From Caldilineae bacterium (lineage in GTDB: Bacteria > Chloroflexota > Anaerolineae > J102), in NCBI GenBank assembly GCA_003694905.1, contig RFJM01000169.1:1-28088 (forward strand): a DNA stretch of 28,088 nucleotides, written 5' to 3'. The notes below the pieces were generated by a model. The model was not told the origin of the DNA. It did no database searches and was given only the letters and a program-made list of their open reading frames with translations. The position numbers were made by a program, and so were the translations under genes. Each line of letters starts with the position of its first letter. Position 1 is the first letter of the stretch. Of the stretch, positions 6,900 to 14,683 are shown in pieces.

Positions 6900-9464
6900 T
6901 CACACGACCGTATAGCGGGAGCCGGCGCCATCCTCCTTGACCACCTCGATGCGTACCGGGAACTGTTCTTTGAGCTCGTCGATATGGGTAATCACCAGCA
7001 CCAGAGCGAACTCGTCCTTGATCATATGGATGGCCTCGATCAGGTTTTCGCGACCCTGTGCATCCTGCGTGCCGAACCCTTCATCGATGAACAGCGTTTG
7101 CAAGGCCGCGCCGGCGCGTCGGGCCAGCAGCCGGCTGAGCGCCACCCGCAGCGCCAGGTCGGCCCGGAAAGCCTCGCCGCCGGAATAGAGCTCATACGGT
7201 CGCGATCCGAGTTCGTCGGAAATGATGATGTCCAGCGTCTCGCGGGTGCCGCCGGATTTCAGCTCTCGCTGGGTCTCCAGCCGTACATTCATGCGGCCAT
7301 CCGATAGCCGTGCCAGCAGGCGGTTCGCCTCGGTTTCCAGTTCGGGCAGGGCCGATTCGATGATCAGCGCCTGCACGCCCCGCGGGCCGAACGCTTCTCG
7401 CAGGTGTCGATATCGTGCAGCCTTTTCCCTGGTCTGCTGCAGCAGGCGCGCCTGCTGCTTGCGCGTCTCTGCCAGCTCGGCGCAGGCCTGCAGCTTTTGT
7501 TGCGCGGCCACCAGTTGCGCGTGCGCGCTTTCCCACTCTGCCAGCGCATCATCGGCCACAGCACGCTGTCTTTCCAGCGCTTCTTGCAGCGATGCCAGCT
7601 CCGCCACTTCGGCAATGAGCTCTTGCCGGCGTTCCCGGTCGCTCTGTAAGCGCTCGGCCTCGCGAGCTTCTCGCGCCTGCTGGGCCGCCAACGTCTCGAC
7701 AAGCGCAGCCTCGCGTTTGGCCGCCTGCTCTACCTCCGCCTGCCTGCGCTCCACTTCCCGCAGTTTTGCCACCGTCTCGCGCGCCTGGCGATGTGCCGCC
7801 GCATCATAGGGCAGTGCGTCCAGCCTGGCCGAGACCTCGGCCAGGGCCGCCTGAATTTCGGGCGCGTACTCCCCGCGCATCCGATCCTCCAATGCCGCCA
7901 CCTGGGCCTGCGCCGCCTGCAACTCGGTCTGCGCCCGCTCCGTCTCGGCTATTTGTGCCTCGACCTGTGCCTGCTCCCGGCGCAAGGAACCCAGGCGTTT
8001 CAACTCCAGCTCATCCCTTTTCAACGCCTGCTTGAGGGCCTGCTCTTCTTTCGCCAGCGCTTTCTCCTCTTCCCGGATGCGCTTGAATGCTTCACGAAGT
8101 TCCGACAGCCGGCCGTCATATTCCGCCTGCAGGTGCCTGCGTCCTTCCTCGCCCAGAGGTTGGCGGCAAACCGGACATGTGCTGGCCTCGCCCTCCAACA
8201 AGATCTCCCGCCGTTCCCGCAACGACCTGCCTTCCTCCTCCAAGCGGGCCTTTTCCTGAGCCAGGCGCTCCTGCTCTGCCTTCAGTGCAACCACTCGTTC
8301 GCGGCGTTCGTTGTGCGCCTGTTCCAGAGCCTCCAGTTCGGCCATTGCTTTCTGCAGGTCTGCGGCTCTGCTTTGCAAGTGAGGTATCGCCGTCATCCTC
8401 TTTTGCAGATCGGCCAGTGTCTTACGGGCCACGGCCAACTCGCGTTCGATTTGTGCGCGCGCTTCTCGCAATGCCTGCTCCAGACGCCGTTGTTCTTCCT
8501 CCAGTGGCCTGCGCGCCTCCAGCACATCTGCCCAGCGTCGCTCTTCATCCTGCGCCGCCTGCAAGCGCCGGTACATTTCTGCGATGTCCTCTCGCTGCGC
8601 CAACAGTTCTCTCACCGCCTGCAGATCGGCCTGCGTCGCCGAGATTGCCCGCCTCGTCTCCTCCAGTGCCCGTACCTCCTCCTCGATGCGCTGTTCCAAC
8701 TCCTTTAGCGACGCCTGTTTCGCGGCCAGATCGCGCACGGCCAGCCGCAATTCCGCCACCGCTTTGTCTGCCTCGAGCCGCCGTGCATTGGCCTGACTCT
8801 CCGCCAGCGTCGCGGCCTGCAGCGCCTCTTCATATTGCGGGCGGCGGGCCAGTTCCTCGTCTATCTCATCCAGACGCGCCTTGAGAAACTGAACCTCGCT
8901 CTCCGCTTCCTTTGCCAGCTCTTTGGCCTTCTCGGCGTAGGCATCGTACTGCGAGAGATTGAGAATCGATGCCAGGATGTCCTTGCGCTCCGCCGGGGAC
9001 TTGCTCGTGAACGCGTCGGCCTCTCCCTGTTTCAGAAACGCGGAATTGACAAACGTCTCGTAATCCATGCGCAAGATGCGGTTGATGCGTGCCTGCGTGG
9101 CGCGGATGCTCGGCTCCGACAGAGCCTGCCATCCGCCGCTGGCCTCATCCCACACCGCCAACTCCAACTCCGACCGCCTGCTGCGCCCGCGCTTGAGTCG
9201 CTTCCGCACCACATTGTAGCGCTGACCATTCAACACGAACTCGAACTCCACCTGCATCTCATCACATCCCACATGCATCAGTTCGTCATCCGATGTTGTC
9301 CGCGCGCGTCCCCACAGCGCCCAGGTAATGCCGTCCAGCAGCGCCGATTTGCCGTGGCCGTTGCCGCCGACCAGACACACCAGATGCATGCCCGTGAAAT
9401 CCAGGGGCGGCACATCGTCGCGGTAGCTCAAGAAGTTTTGCAATCGCAGCTTGTAGGGTATCAT
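6900..9464 (-). CDS. sbcC: SbcC/Rad50-type DNA repair exonuclease ATPase subunit
   Basis: This 854-residue SMC-like ATPase has every expected part. The Walker A loop GGNGHGKS is at 33-40. A long coiled coil runs to both sides of a zinc hook at 430-433 (CPVC), near the middle of the chain. The ABC signature SGGEAFRADLALR begins at 761, Walker B LFIDE is at 791-795, and the switch histidine is at 827. With the nuclease SbcD it is known to open hairpins and trim blocked DNA ends. SbcD is usually encoded immediately upstream, but here the upstream gene is divergent and unrelated, and no SbcD lies in the window. The open frame extends 55 codons upstream, but I chose the ATG at 9464 because MIPYKLRLQNFLSY is the conserved SbcC opening. 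Confidence 0.95.
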   Translation of the reverse strand: MIPYKLRLQNFLSYRDDVPPLDFTGMHLVCLVGGNGHGKSALLDGITWALWGRARTTSDDELMHVGCDEMQVEFEFVLNGQRYNVVRKRLKRGRSRRSELELAVWDEASGGWQALSEPSIRATQARINRILRMDYETFVNSAFLKQGEADAFTSKSPAERKDILASILNLSQYDAYAEKAKELAKEAESEVQFLKARLDEIDEELARRPQYEEALQAATLAESQANARRLEADKAVAELRLAVRDLAAKQASLKELEQRIEEEVRALEETRRAISATQADLQAVRELLAQREDIAEMYRRLQAAQDEERRWADVLEARRPLEEEQRRLEQALREARAQIERELAVARKTLADLQKRMTAIPHLQSRAADLQKAMAELEALEQAHNERRERVVALKAEQERLAQEKARLEEEGRSLRERREILLEGEASTCPVCRQPLGEEGRRHLQAEYDGRLSELREAFKRIREEEKALAKEEQALKQALKRDELELKRLGSLRREQAQVEAQIAETERAQTELQAAQAQVAALEDRMRGEYAPEIQAALAEVSARLDALPYDAAAHRQARETVAKLREVERRQAEVEQAAKREAALVETLAAQQAREAREAERLQSDRERRQELIAEVAELASLQEALERQRAVADDALAEWESAHAQLVAAQQKLQACAELAETRKQQARLLQQTREKAARYRHLREAFGPRGVQALIIESALPELETEANRLLARLSDGRMNVRLETQRELKSGGTRETLDIIISDELGSRPYELYSGGEAFRADLALRVALSRLLARRAGAALQTLFIDEGFGTQDAQGRENLIEAIHMIKDEFALVLVITHIDELKEQFPVRIEVVKEDGAGSRYTVV

Positions 9465-9513
9465 GATCGAGTTGTACACCAGACAGCGCACATTGGCAAG
9501 ACGAAACGAGTTC

Positions 9514-9544
9514 AGTCTACCATAGCCCCTTTTTTCTCTGCCAA
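9514..9544 (-). promoter_or_regulatory. Possible extended -10 promoter for sbcC
   Basis: On the minus strand TTGGCA (9544-9539) lies 19 nt before TAGACT (9519-9514), which is preceded by TGG, an extended -10 arrangement. The start would fall near 9506, about 40 nt before the ATG. The spacer is longer than ideal, so this is a moderate call. Confidence 0.35.
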
Positions 9545-9582
9545 CACTTTTCTTATCCTCTCCACCCACCACAGGAGGCCCT

Positions 9583-10485
9583 ATGAAACGCGTGGTCAGC
9601 GTCAGCCTGGGCAGCAGCTCTCGGGACAAGAAGGTCGTCCTTACCCTGGACGGCGAGGAGATATCGCTGGAGCGTATCGGCGTCGATGGCGACGAGGAGA
9701 AAGCACGCCGGCTCTTTGCCGAGCTCGACGGGAAGGTCGATGCCCTTGGCGTTGGCGGCGTCGAACTGAATCTACGTGTAGCCGGTCGCGTCTACAAACT
9801 CAGTTCCGGCCACAGCCTGGTGCGCGATGTCAAGACAACGCCTGCCATCGACGGTGCCGGGCTCAAACACACTCTCGAACGCCGGGTGTTTGAGCTGGCC
9901 GCAGCCGAACTGGGCGGCATGCCCCACTACAGGAGCGCCTTCGTCACGCTCGGTATCGATCGCTTTGGCATGGCTCAAGCCATTGCCGAAGTCTCCGATC
10001 GGGTTGTGTTCGGGGACCTTATGTTCGCGCTGGGCATTCCCATTCCCGTCAACAGTATCGGCCAGCTGATCTTTCTGGGCAGGCTCTTGCTACCCATCCT
10101 GCGGCACCTTCCCATCTCCATGCTCTACCCGACCGGTGAGAGCCAGGAAGTCATCGAGCCCAAGTATCAGAAGTACTGGGACCAGGCAGAATTGATTGGC
10201 GGCGACTTCCTCTACATCCGCAAGCACATGCCCGATGATCTCAGCGGCAAGACCATCGTCACCAACACCACCACGGAACGAGATGTGGAACTGCTGCGAG
10301 AACGGAACCTGCGCTGGCTGATTACCACCACTCCCCGCTACGAAGGGCGCTCTTTTGGCACCAACATGATGGAAGCCGCGCTCACCGCCTATGCGGGCAA
10401 GGGCCGGGCTCTCACCGATGCCGAACTCAACGAACTCATCGACCGACTCAACATCCGCCCCAGCGTGCAGCGGCTAAACGACTGA
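9583..10485 (+). CDS. Conserved protein of the family commonly labelled quinate 5-dehydrogenase
   Basis: The 300-residue product opens MKRVVSVSLGSSSRDKK and keeps strongly conserved-looking blocks: DGKVDALGVGGVELNL, a TPAIDGAGLKHTLERR segment, DRFGMAQAI, and a C-terminal TNTTTERDVELLRERNLRWLITTTP block followed by GRSFGTNMMEA. From memory, closely similar proteins in Chloroflexota and other anaerobes are called quinate 5-dehydrogenase. I see no classic GxGxxG dinucleotide loop near the N-terminus and no shikimate-dehydrogenase signature, so that name should not be trusted. AGGAGG lies 5 nt before the ATG, an excellent ribosome site. It is divergent from sbcC across 118 bp and is first in a probable three-gene plus-strand run. 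Confidence 0.75.
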   Translation: MKRVVSVSLGSSSRDKKVVLTLDGEEISLERIGVDGDEEKARRLFAELDGKVDALGVGGVELNLRVAGRVYKLSSGHSLVRDVKTTPAIDGAGLKHTLERRVFELAAAELGGMPHYRSAFVTLGIDRFGMAQAIAEVSDRVVFGDLMFALGIPIPVNSIGQLIFLGRLLLPILRHLPISMLYPTGESQEVIEPKYQKYWDQAELIGGDFLYIRKHMPDDLSGKTIVTNTTTERDVELLRERNLRWLITTTPRYEGRSFGTNMMEAALTAYAGKGRALTDAELNELIDRLNIRPSVQRLND

Positions 10486-10514
10486 GCCCAGGCATGCACC
10501 CCGCCACCAGGATC

Positions 10515-12059
10515 ATGAAACGCTGCTTCCTGTCCTGCCTGCTGCTCCTCGTCCTGGCCGCCTGTGTGGCCCCGCCGCCCGTGCCACCTCCGTCGAGTCC
10601 AGGCGACTCGGTGCCACCGCCGTCCCCCCCGCTCATCGAGCCGGCTTCCACGCCTGCCCCTCTGCCGCCGTCCGGCATCTTCGATATCGGCTGGGATGAT
10701 CGCGCACCCTTTGCCGCGGGCCTTATCTCCCAGGCCCAGGCAGTACTGGACACGCGGCCGGGCGCCAGCGTCTATCACATCGACCTGACCATTGCCGATG
10801 ACCTGACACACGTGCGTGGCCGCGAAGAGGTGCGCTACACCAACACCGAGGATGTCCCGCTCACCGAAATCTTGCTTCGCCTCTTCCCCAACATCCAGGG
10901 GGGAGAAAGCCGGGTGGAAAACCTGACCGTAAACCAGTCACCCGTCATCCCGCGCTACGAACTCGACAACAGCGCCATGGTCGTGCCTCTGTCCAAGGCG
11001 TTGCAGCCGGGGGAACAGGTGGTGCTCGGGATGGATTTCGCGGTCGAGGTACCCACCGAGCCGGGAGGGAACTACGGCATCTTCGCCAGCGTGGACGGTG
11101 TTCTGGCCCTGGCCCACTTCTATCCCATGATTGCCGTCTACGATGACGAAGGATGGAACGTCGAGATCCCCCCCGACTACGGGGATCTCGTCTACGCCGA
11201 CACAGCCTACTATCTGGTACGCGTCAAAGCTTCGGCAGATCAGGTCGTGGTTGCGTCCGGCATAGAATGGGAGCGCAGGCAGGAGGACGGTCGCCAGATC
11301 ATCACCGTGGCGGCCGGGCCCATGCGCGATTTCTATCTGGTAAGCAGCCATCGCTACCAGAGCCTGGAGGAGCAGGTGGATGAGACCCGACTCCATGCCT
11401 ACGCGCCGCCCGAACTCGCCCGGGAAAACGCCCTGGTCCTGCGCTACGCCCGCGACGCCTTGCGCAGCTTCAACGCCCGCTTCGGTCCCTACCCCTTCAC
11501 CGAGTTAGACGTGGCCGGCACCCCCACTCTGGCCGGCGGTGTGGAGTATCCCGGTCTCGTAGTCATTGCCCTCGATATCTACGATGCCGGCAACCGTTTT
11601 TTCGAAGCCGCTACCGCCCACGAAGTAGCCCACCAGTGGTTCTACAGCCTGGTCGGCAACGATCAGATCGATGAGCCGTGGCTGGATGAATCGCTGGCCC
11701 AATACGCCACCCTCCTCTACTGGCTGGACACCTATGGTCGGGCTGCGTACCTGGGGGCGCGGCAGGGTATGGCCGCGCGCTGGGCGCGCATCGACAATGC
11801 CGATATTCCCGTAGGCCTGCCGGTCGCGGCCTATGATGTGCCGACTTACAGCGGTATCGTCTACGGCCGCGGGGCTCTGTTCTTCGAGAAACTGGCCGAG
11901 GAAATGGGCCAGGATATCTTCGATGCCTTCTTGCGCGACTACGTGGAGACCTTTGCCTGGGACATCGCTACAACCGAAGGCCTGAAGACTTTGGCCGAAA
12001 GCCATTGCGGCTGTGATCTCACTCCCCTTTTCAGAGATTGGATCTACGCCGGCGACTAG
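10515..12059 (+). CDS. M1-family metallopeptidase lipoprotein
   Basis: This 514-residue protein is a gluzincin peptidase anchored outside the cytoplasmic membrane. It starts with a lipoprotein signal (MKRCFLSCLLLLVLAAC, lipidated Cys17), then a proline-rich linker to about residue 53. The beta-rich N-terminal domain is followed by the catalytic domain, with GGVEYPG at 341-347 in place of the aminopeptidase N GAMEN motif and HEVAH at 369-373. Glu392, exactly 18 residues after the second histidine, completes the zinc site. The chain ends shortly after the thermolysin-like domain, so the large C-terminal helical domain of aminopeptidase N is absent. I chose the ATG at 10515 over 10494 because it gives a normal signal peptide. 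It probably trims external peptides. Confidence 0.9.
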   Translation: MKRCFLSCLLLLVLAACVAPPPVPPPSSPGDSVPPPSPPLIEPASTPAPLPPSGIFDIGWDDRAPFAAGLISQAQAVLDTRPGASVYHIDLTIADDLTHVRGREEVRYTNTEDVPLTEILLRLFPNIQGGESRVENLTVNQSPVIPRYELDNSAMVVPLSKALQPGEQVVLGMDFAVEVPTEPGGNYGIFASVDGVLALAHFYPMIAVYDDEGWNVEIPPDYGDLVYADTAYYLVRVKASADQVVVASGIEWERRQEDGRQIITVAAGPMRDFYLVSSHRYQSLEEQVDETRLHAYAPPELARENALVLRYARDALRSFNARFGPYPFTELDVAGTPTLAGGVEYPGLVVIALDIYDAGNRFFEAATAHEVAHQWFYSLVGNDQIDEPWLDESLAQYATLLYWLDTYGRAAYLGARQGMAARWARIDNADIPVGLPVAAYDVPTYSGIVYGRGALFFEKLAEEMGQDIFDAFLRDYVETFAWDIATTEGLKTLAESHCGCDLTPLFRDWIYAGD

Positions 12060-12093
12060 CCCGCAACGGAAAAGCCTGCCACCCCCTCCCCGA

Positions 12094-12109
12094 ACCCGGT
12101 TGACCGGGT
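12094..12109 (+). other. Short hairpin between the M1 peptidase and YitT-like genes
   Basis: ACCCGG-TTGA-CCGGGT is a perfect 6-bp stem with a tetraloop in the 91-bp gap. No T run follows, so it may act as an mRNA-stabilising or partial stop structure rather than a true terminator. Confidence 0.3.
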
Positions 12110-12150
12110 ATCTGCCTGCATCATCCTGTGTATGTCAGAGGTCGAGTGCT

Positions 12151-13047
12151 ATGAAACGGTTACGGCTGCGTCGCCCTTCTGTCCGAGTCGCTCTCAGACC
12201 ACGCCTGCTCCCCCTGCTCCTGGCTGCCGGGATCATGCAGGCCTTCACCTTCAACATCTTTCTGGCTCCGACCCGAATCGCGCCGGGTGGGGTTTCGGGC
12301 CTGGCCCTCATCGTTAATCATTTTCTGCACACCCCCCTCGGCATGACCCAGTTGACCCTCAGTCTTCCCATGCTGGCGCTGGGATTCTGGTTTCTGGGTC
12401 GCCTACGGTTTCTCGTTTCAGTTTCCATTCTCACCCTCGTTTACACCTTTGGCGTCGACATCATGGCGCCTTATCTGCCCGATTCGGGTATCACGACCGA
12501 TCCGCTGTTGAATGCCCTGTTCGGGGGTGTGTTGGGCGGAATCGGCTCCGGCCTGGCCTATCGGGCCGAATCGACCTTTGCCGGCACCGGTATCCTCAGC
12601 CGCATCGTGCAACTCCGCACGGGCATTCCCATCACCCAGCTTTACATCGCCATCGACGGCGCCATTATCGTCGTGTTGGGACTGGTCTTCGGCTGGGACA
12701 ATGCCCTGTACTCGTTGATCATGCTCTTTGTATGGGGCATGGCCACGGACTATGTCCTGGAAGGCCCCAGCGTCGTACGCACCGTTTTCATCATCACCAG
12801 CCGCGCCACTGCCGTGGCCGACGCCATCATCGCGCGCATGGGCGTCGGTGTAACGCACTGGAGCGCGGAGGGCATGTTCACCCACCAGTCTCGCGAGATC
12901 CTTTTCTGCACCATCAGCCGGCCCGATGTGCGCACATTGCGCGAGACGGTCACCGAGGTAGACCCCCACGCCTTCATCGTCGTCGGTCAGGGGCACAATG
13001 TGAAGGGTGGGATCTTACGGCCGCCCAAAACGCCCAGGCCTACGTGA
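12151..13047 (+). CDS. YitT-family membrane protein (DUF161 plus DUF2179)
   Basis: The 298-residue product has five or six membrane segments, then a soluble C-terminal domain. Diagnostic stretches are FNIFLAPTRIAPGGVSGLAL in the first membrane region, ALFGGVLGGIGSGLAYRAESTFAG-like glycine-rich sequence in the middle, and a C-terminal DUF2179 domain beginning VFIITSR and containing the GVTHWSAEGMFT and DPHAFIVV motifs. Members are widespread (YitT, YvjA and YpjC in Bacillus) but no transport or signalling role is firmly known. The frame is open back to 12013 inside the peptidase gene; the ATG at 12151 is preferred, because it follows that stop and a GAGGTCGAG stretch, and because the basic start MKRLRLRRPS fits a membrane protein. 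It converges on pfkA. Confidence 0.88.
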   Translation: MKRLRLRRPSVRVALRPRLLPLLLAAGIMQAFTFNIFLAPTRIAPGGVSGLALIVNHFLHTPLGMTQLTLSLPMLALGFWFLGRLRFLVSVSILTLVYTFGVDIMAPYLPDSGITTDPLLNALFGGVLGGIGSGLAYRAESTFAGTGILSRIVQLRTGIPITQLYIAIDGAIIVVLGLVFGWDNALYSLIMLFVWGMATDYVLEGPSVVRTVFIITSRATAVADAIIARMGVGVTHWSAEGMFTHQSREILFCTISRPDVRTLRETVTEVDPHAFIVVGQGHNVKGGILRPPKTPRPT

Positions 13048-13145
13048 CCCGTCAGGCGTTTCACATTCGCGGCCGGTCTTGTCGTCACGGCTGAAGCGCG
13101 GTCTTAGGGTCAGGGGCACACTGTAGCACAGGGAAGAAAGCGTGC

Positions 13146-14267
13146 TCAATCCCCCAGGCAGGTGCCGACGGCCCGCGCCGCCTCGACCCAGGGATGGTCA
13201 AGAGGTACCAGCTTGCGTTTGCCGGCCACTTCTTCCAGCGGTACCGGTTCCACACCGTCGCCTCGGGCTGCCACCATGACGCCGCACACGCCCTGGTGGA
13301 TCAGCTCTGCACAGGCGCTGCCCAAGCGCGTTGCCAGCAACCTATCGGCCGCCGAAGGTGTGCCGCCACGCTGCAGATGCCCCAAGATGGTCAGACGGGA
13401 TTCGAGGCCGGTCAACTCTTCCAACTGTTGGGCGAGACGCAACGTACTGCCCTTGTGCTGGCTCCAAAGTGCTTCCAGTTGTTCCTTCGCTTTCTGCTTG
13501 CTGGCCTTGTCTTTGGCTTGCCGGCGCTGCTCCTCGGCCTCTGCCAGGGCTTTAGCCTCTTCCTTGGTCATGGCTCCTTCGGCCACGGCCACAATGCTGA
13601 AATTGCTGCCGTGCCGGCTTCGCCGGCGCACGGCTTCGGCCACGATCTCCACATCGTAAGGGATCTCGGGAATCAGAATGACATCCGCGCCGCCGGCGAT
13701 GCCTGCCCCCAATGCCAGCCAGCCGGCCCGATGCCCCATCACTTCTACCACGATGATGCGATGATGGCTATGCGCGGTGCTGTGCAGACGATCGATGGCT
13801 TCGGTAGCGATGCTCAAGGCGGTATCGAAACCGAAGGTCACATCGGTCATGGCTACATCGTTGTCGATGGTCTTGGGCAGGGTGATGATGTTTAGCCCCT
13901 TCTGCTTGAGGCGAAGTGCATTCTTCTGAGTCCCCCCACCCCCCAGGCAGACCAGCACATCGAGATGATGGCGGTGGTAATTGTCCACCATCACGTCGGT
14001 CATGTCCATCACGCGGTTGCCCACCGGCATGCGGTGTGGCTTGTCGCGGCTGGTACCCAGAATCGTGCCACCCACCGTGAGGATGCCGGAAAGAGAACGG
14101 CTGTCCAGGCGCAGAATTCGATTCTCCATGAGGCCGCGAAAACCATCGCGGAAACCGATGACCTGCATGTCATAGCGACCAATGGCGGCCTTGCCGATGC
14201 CGCGAATGGCCGCGTTCAAACCGGGGCTATCGCCTCCCGCGGTTAGAATGCCGATACTCTTAGGCAT
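13146..14267 (-). CDS. pfkA: 6-phosphofructokinase
   Basis: The 373-residue enzyme phosphorylates fructose 6-phosphate to fructose 1,6-bisphosphate. The phosphate loop GGDSPG is at 11-16, PKTIDND at 131-137 carries the catalytic aspartate, MGHRAGW is at 177-183 and GHLQRGG at 296-302. Two selectivity positions are informative. The E. coli G104 equivalent is Gly112, which favours ATP, while the G124 equivalent is Lys132, typical of PPi-dependent or group III enzymes. The magnesium-binding D103 equivalent is Gly111 in the motif GGGGTQ. A charged helical insert of about 40 residues (235-275) separates the last strands. The start at 14267 has a perfect GGAGGTGAT ribosome site. The phosphoryl donor is uncertain: ATP is likelier than PPi. 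Confidence 0.92.
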   Translation of the reverse strand: MPKSIGILTAGGDSPGLNAAIRGIGKAAIGRYDMQVIGFRDGFRGLMENRILRLDSRSLSGILTVGGTILGTSRDKPHRMPVGNRVMDMTDVMVDNYHRHHLDVLVCLGGGGTQKNALRLKQKGLNIITLPKTIDNDVAMTDVTFGFDTALSIATEAIDRLHSTAHSHHRIIVVEVMGHRAGWLALGAGIAGGADVILIPEIPYDVEIVAEAVRRRSRHGSNFSIVAVAEGAMTKEEAKALAEAEEQRRQAKDKASKQKAKEQLEALWSQHKGSTLRLAQQLEELTGLESRLTILGHLQRGGTPSAADRLLATRLGSACAELIHQGVCGVMVAARGDGVEPVPLEEVAGKRKLVPLDHPWVEAARAVGTCLGD

Positions 14268-14587
14268 GATCACCTCCGTATGTTCAGGTGGTGTTGGAAT
14301 GACCGGTAGAGATGTTATTGTGCCTGCAAAAGGGCGATTCGACAATTCGGCCTGCGGGAGGCGCTGCCCCCGGACACCCGCAATCTGGTGGCTCACGCCG
14401 CGCCCTGCGGACGGCGTAGCAAAGCAAGGGCCTTCCTCTTTCCGTCGAGGATGGTGCCCTCCAGACCCGCCCCAGATTTGTCGGCGCCAACAGCTACGGT
14501 GGGGTATGCCTGAAAAGGCCTCGGCCGCGCTATCACCTTGGGGTGCGCCTCTCCCCGGCCTGCAAAACGGCGCCCGGCCGGGCGGGT
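14268..14587. other. Divergent pfkA-ppc intergenic region
   Basis: The 416-bp gap between pfkA (minus) and ppc (plus) holds no supported gene; the frames that cross it are upstream extensions of the two flanking genes. It contains the pfkA ribosome site next to 14267, a GC palindrome and the ppc promoter at its right end (listed separately). A pfkA promoter must lie here, but I found only a weak TAACAT -10 candidate without a matching -35. Confidence 0.4.
14571..14584. promoter_or_regulatory. GC palindrome abutting the ppc -35 box
   Basis: CGCCCGGCCGGGCG is a perfect 14-nt palindrome ending 3 bp before the proposed -35 hexamer of ppc. It is positioned as an operator would be. GC-rich DNA makes such palindromes fairly common, so confidence is low. 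Confidence 0.3.
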
Positions 14588-14616
14588 TTGCCCTCGGGCC
14601 GGAGCGCGCATAAGAT
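14588..14616 (+). promoter_or_regulatory. Candidate sigma-70-type promoter of ppc
   Basis: TTGCCC (14588-14593) is followed by a 17-nt spacer and TAAGAT (14611-14616). Each hexamer matches consensus at four of six bases and the spacing is ideal. The start would be near 14623, about 60 nt before the ppc ATG at 14684. Confidence 0.4.
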
Positions 14617-14683
14617 GAAGGCCGCTCGCGGTGTACCGACATCTCTGCCGCGGGACACGCTACGTCTTTGCTCGCGAGATGCT

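Noticed and set aside
7791..8708. Plus-strand open frames opposite the sbcC coiled coil
   Set aside because: They arise from the repetitive Glu/Ala/Gln codons of the coiled coil and have leucine-rich nonsense composition.
13048..13145. Terminator between the convergent YitT-like and pfkA genes
   Set aside because: CGTGAC and GTCACG can pair but are about 35 nt apart with no T run; I could not support a real hairpin.
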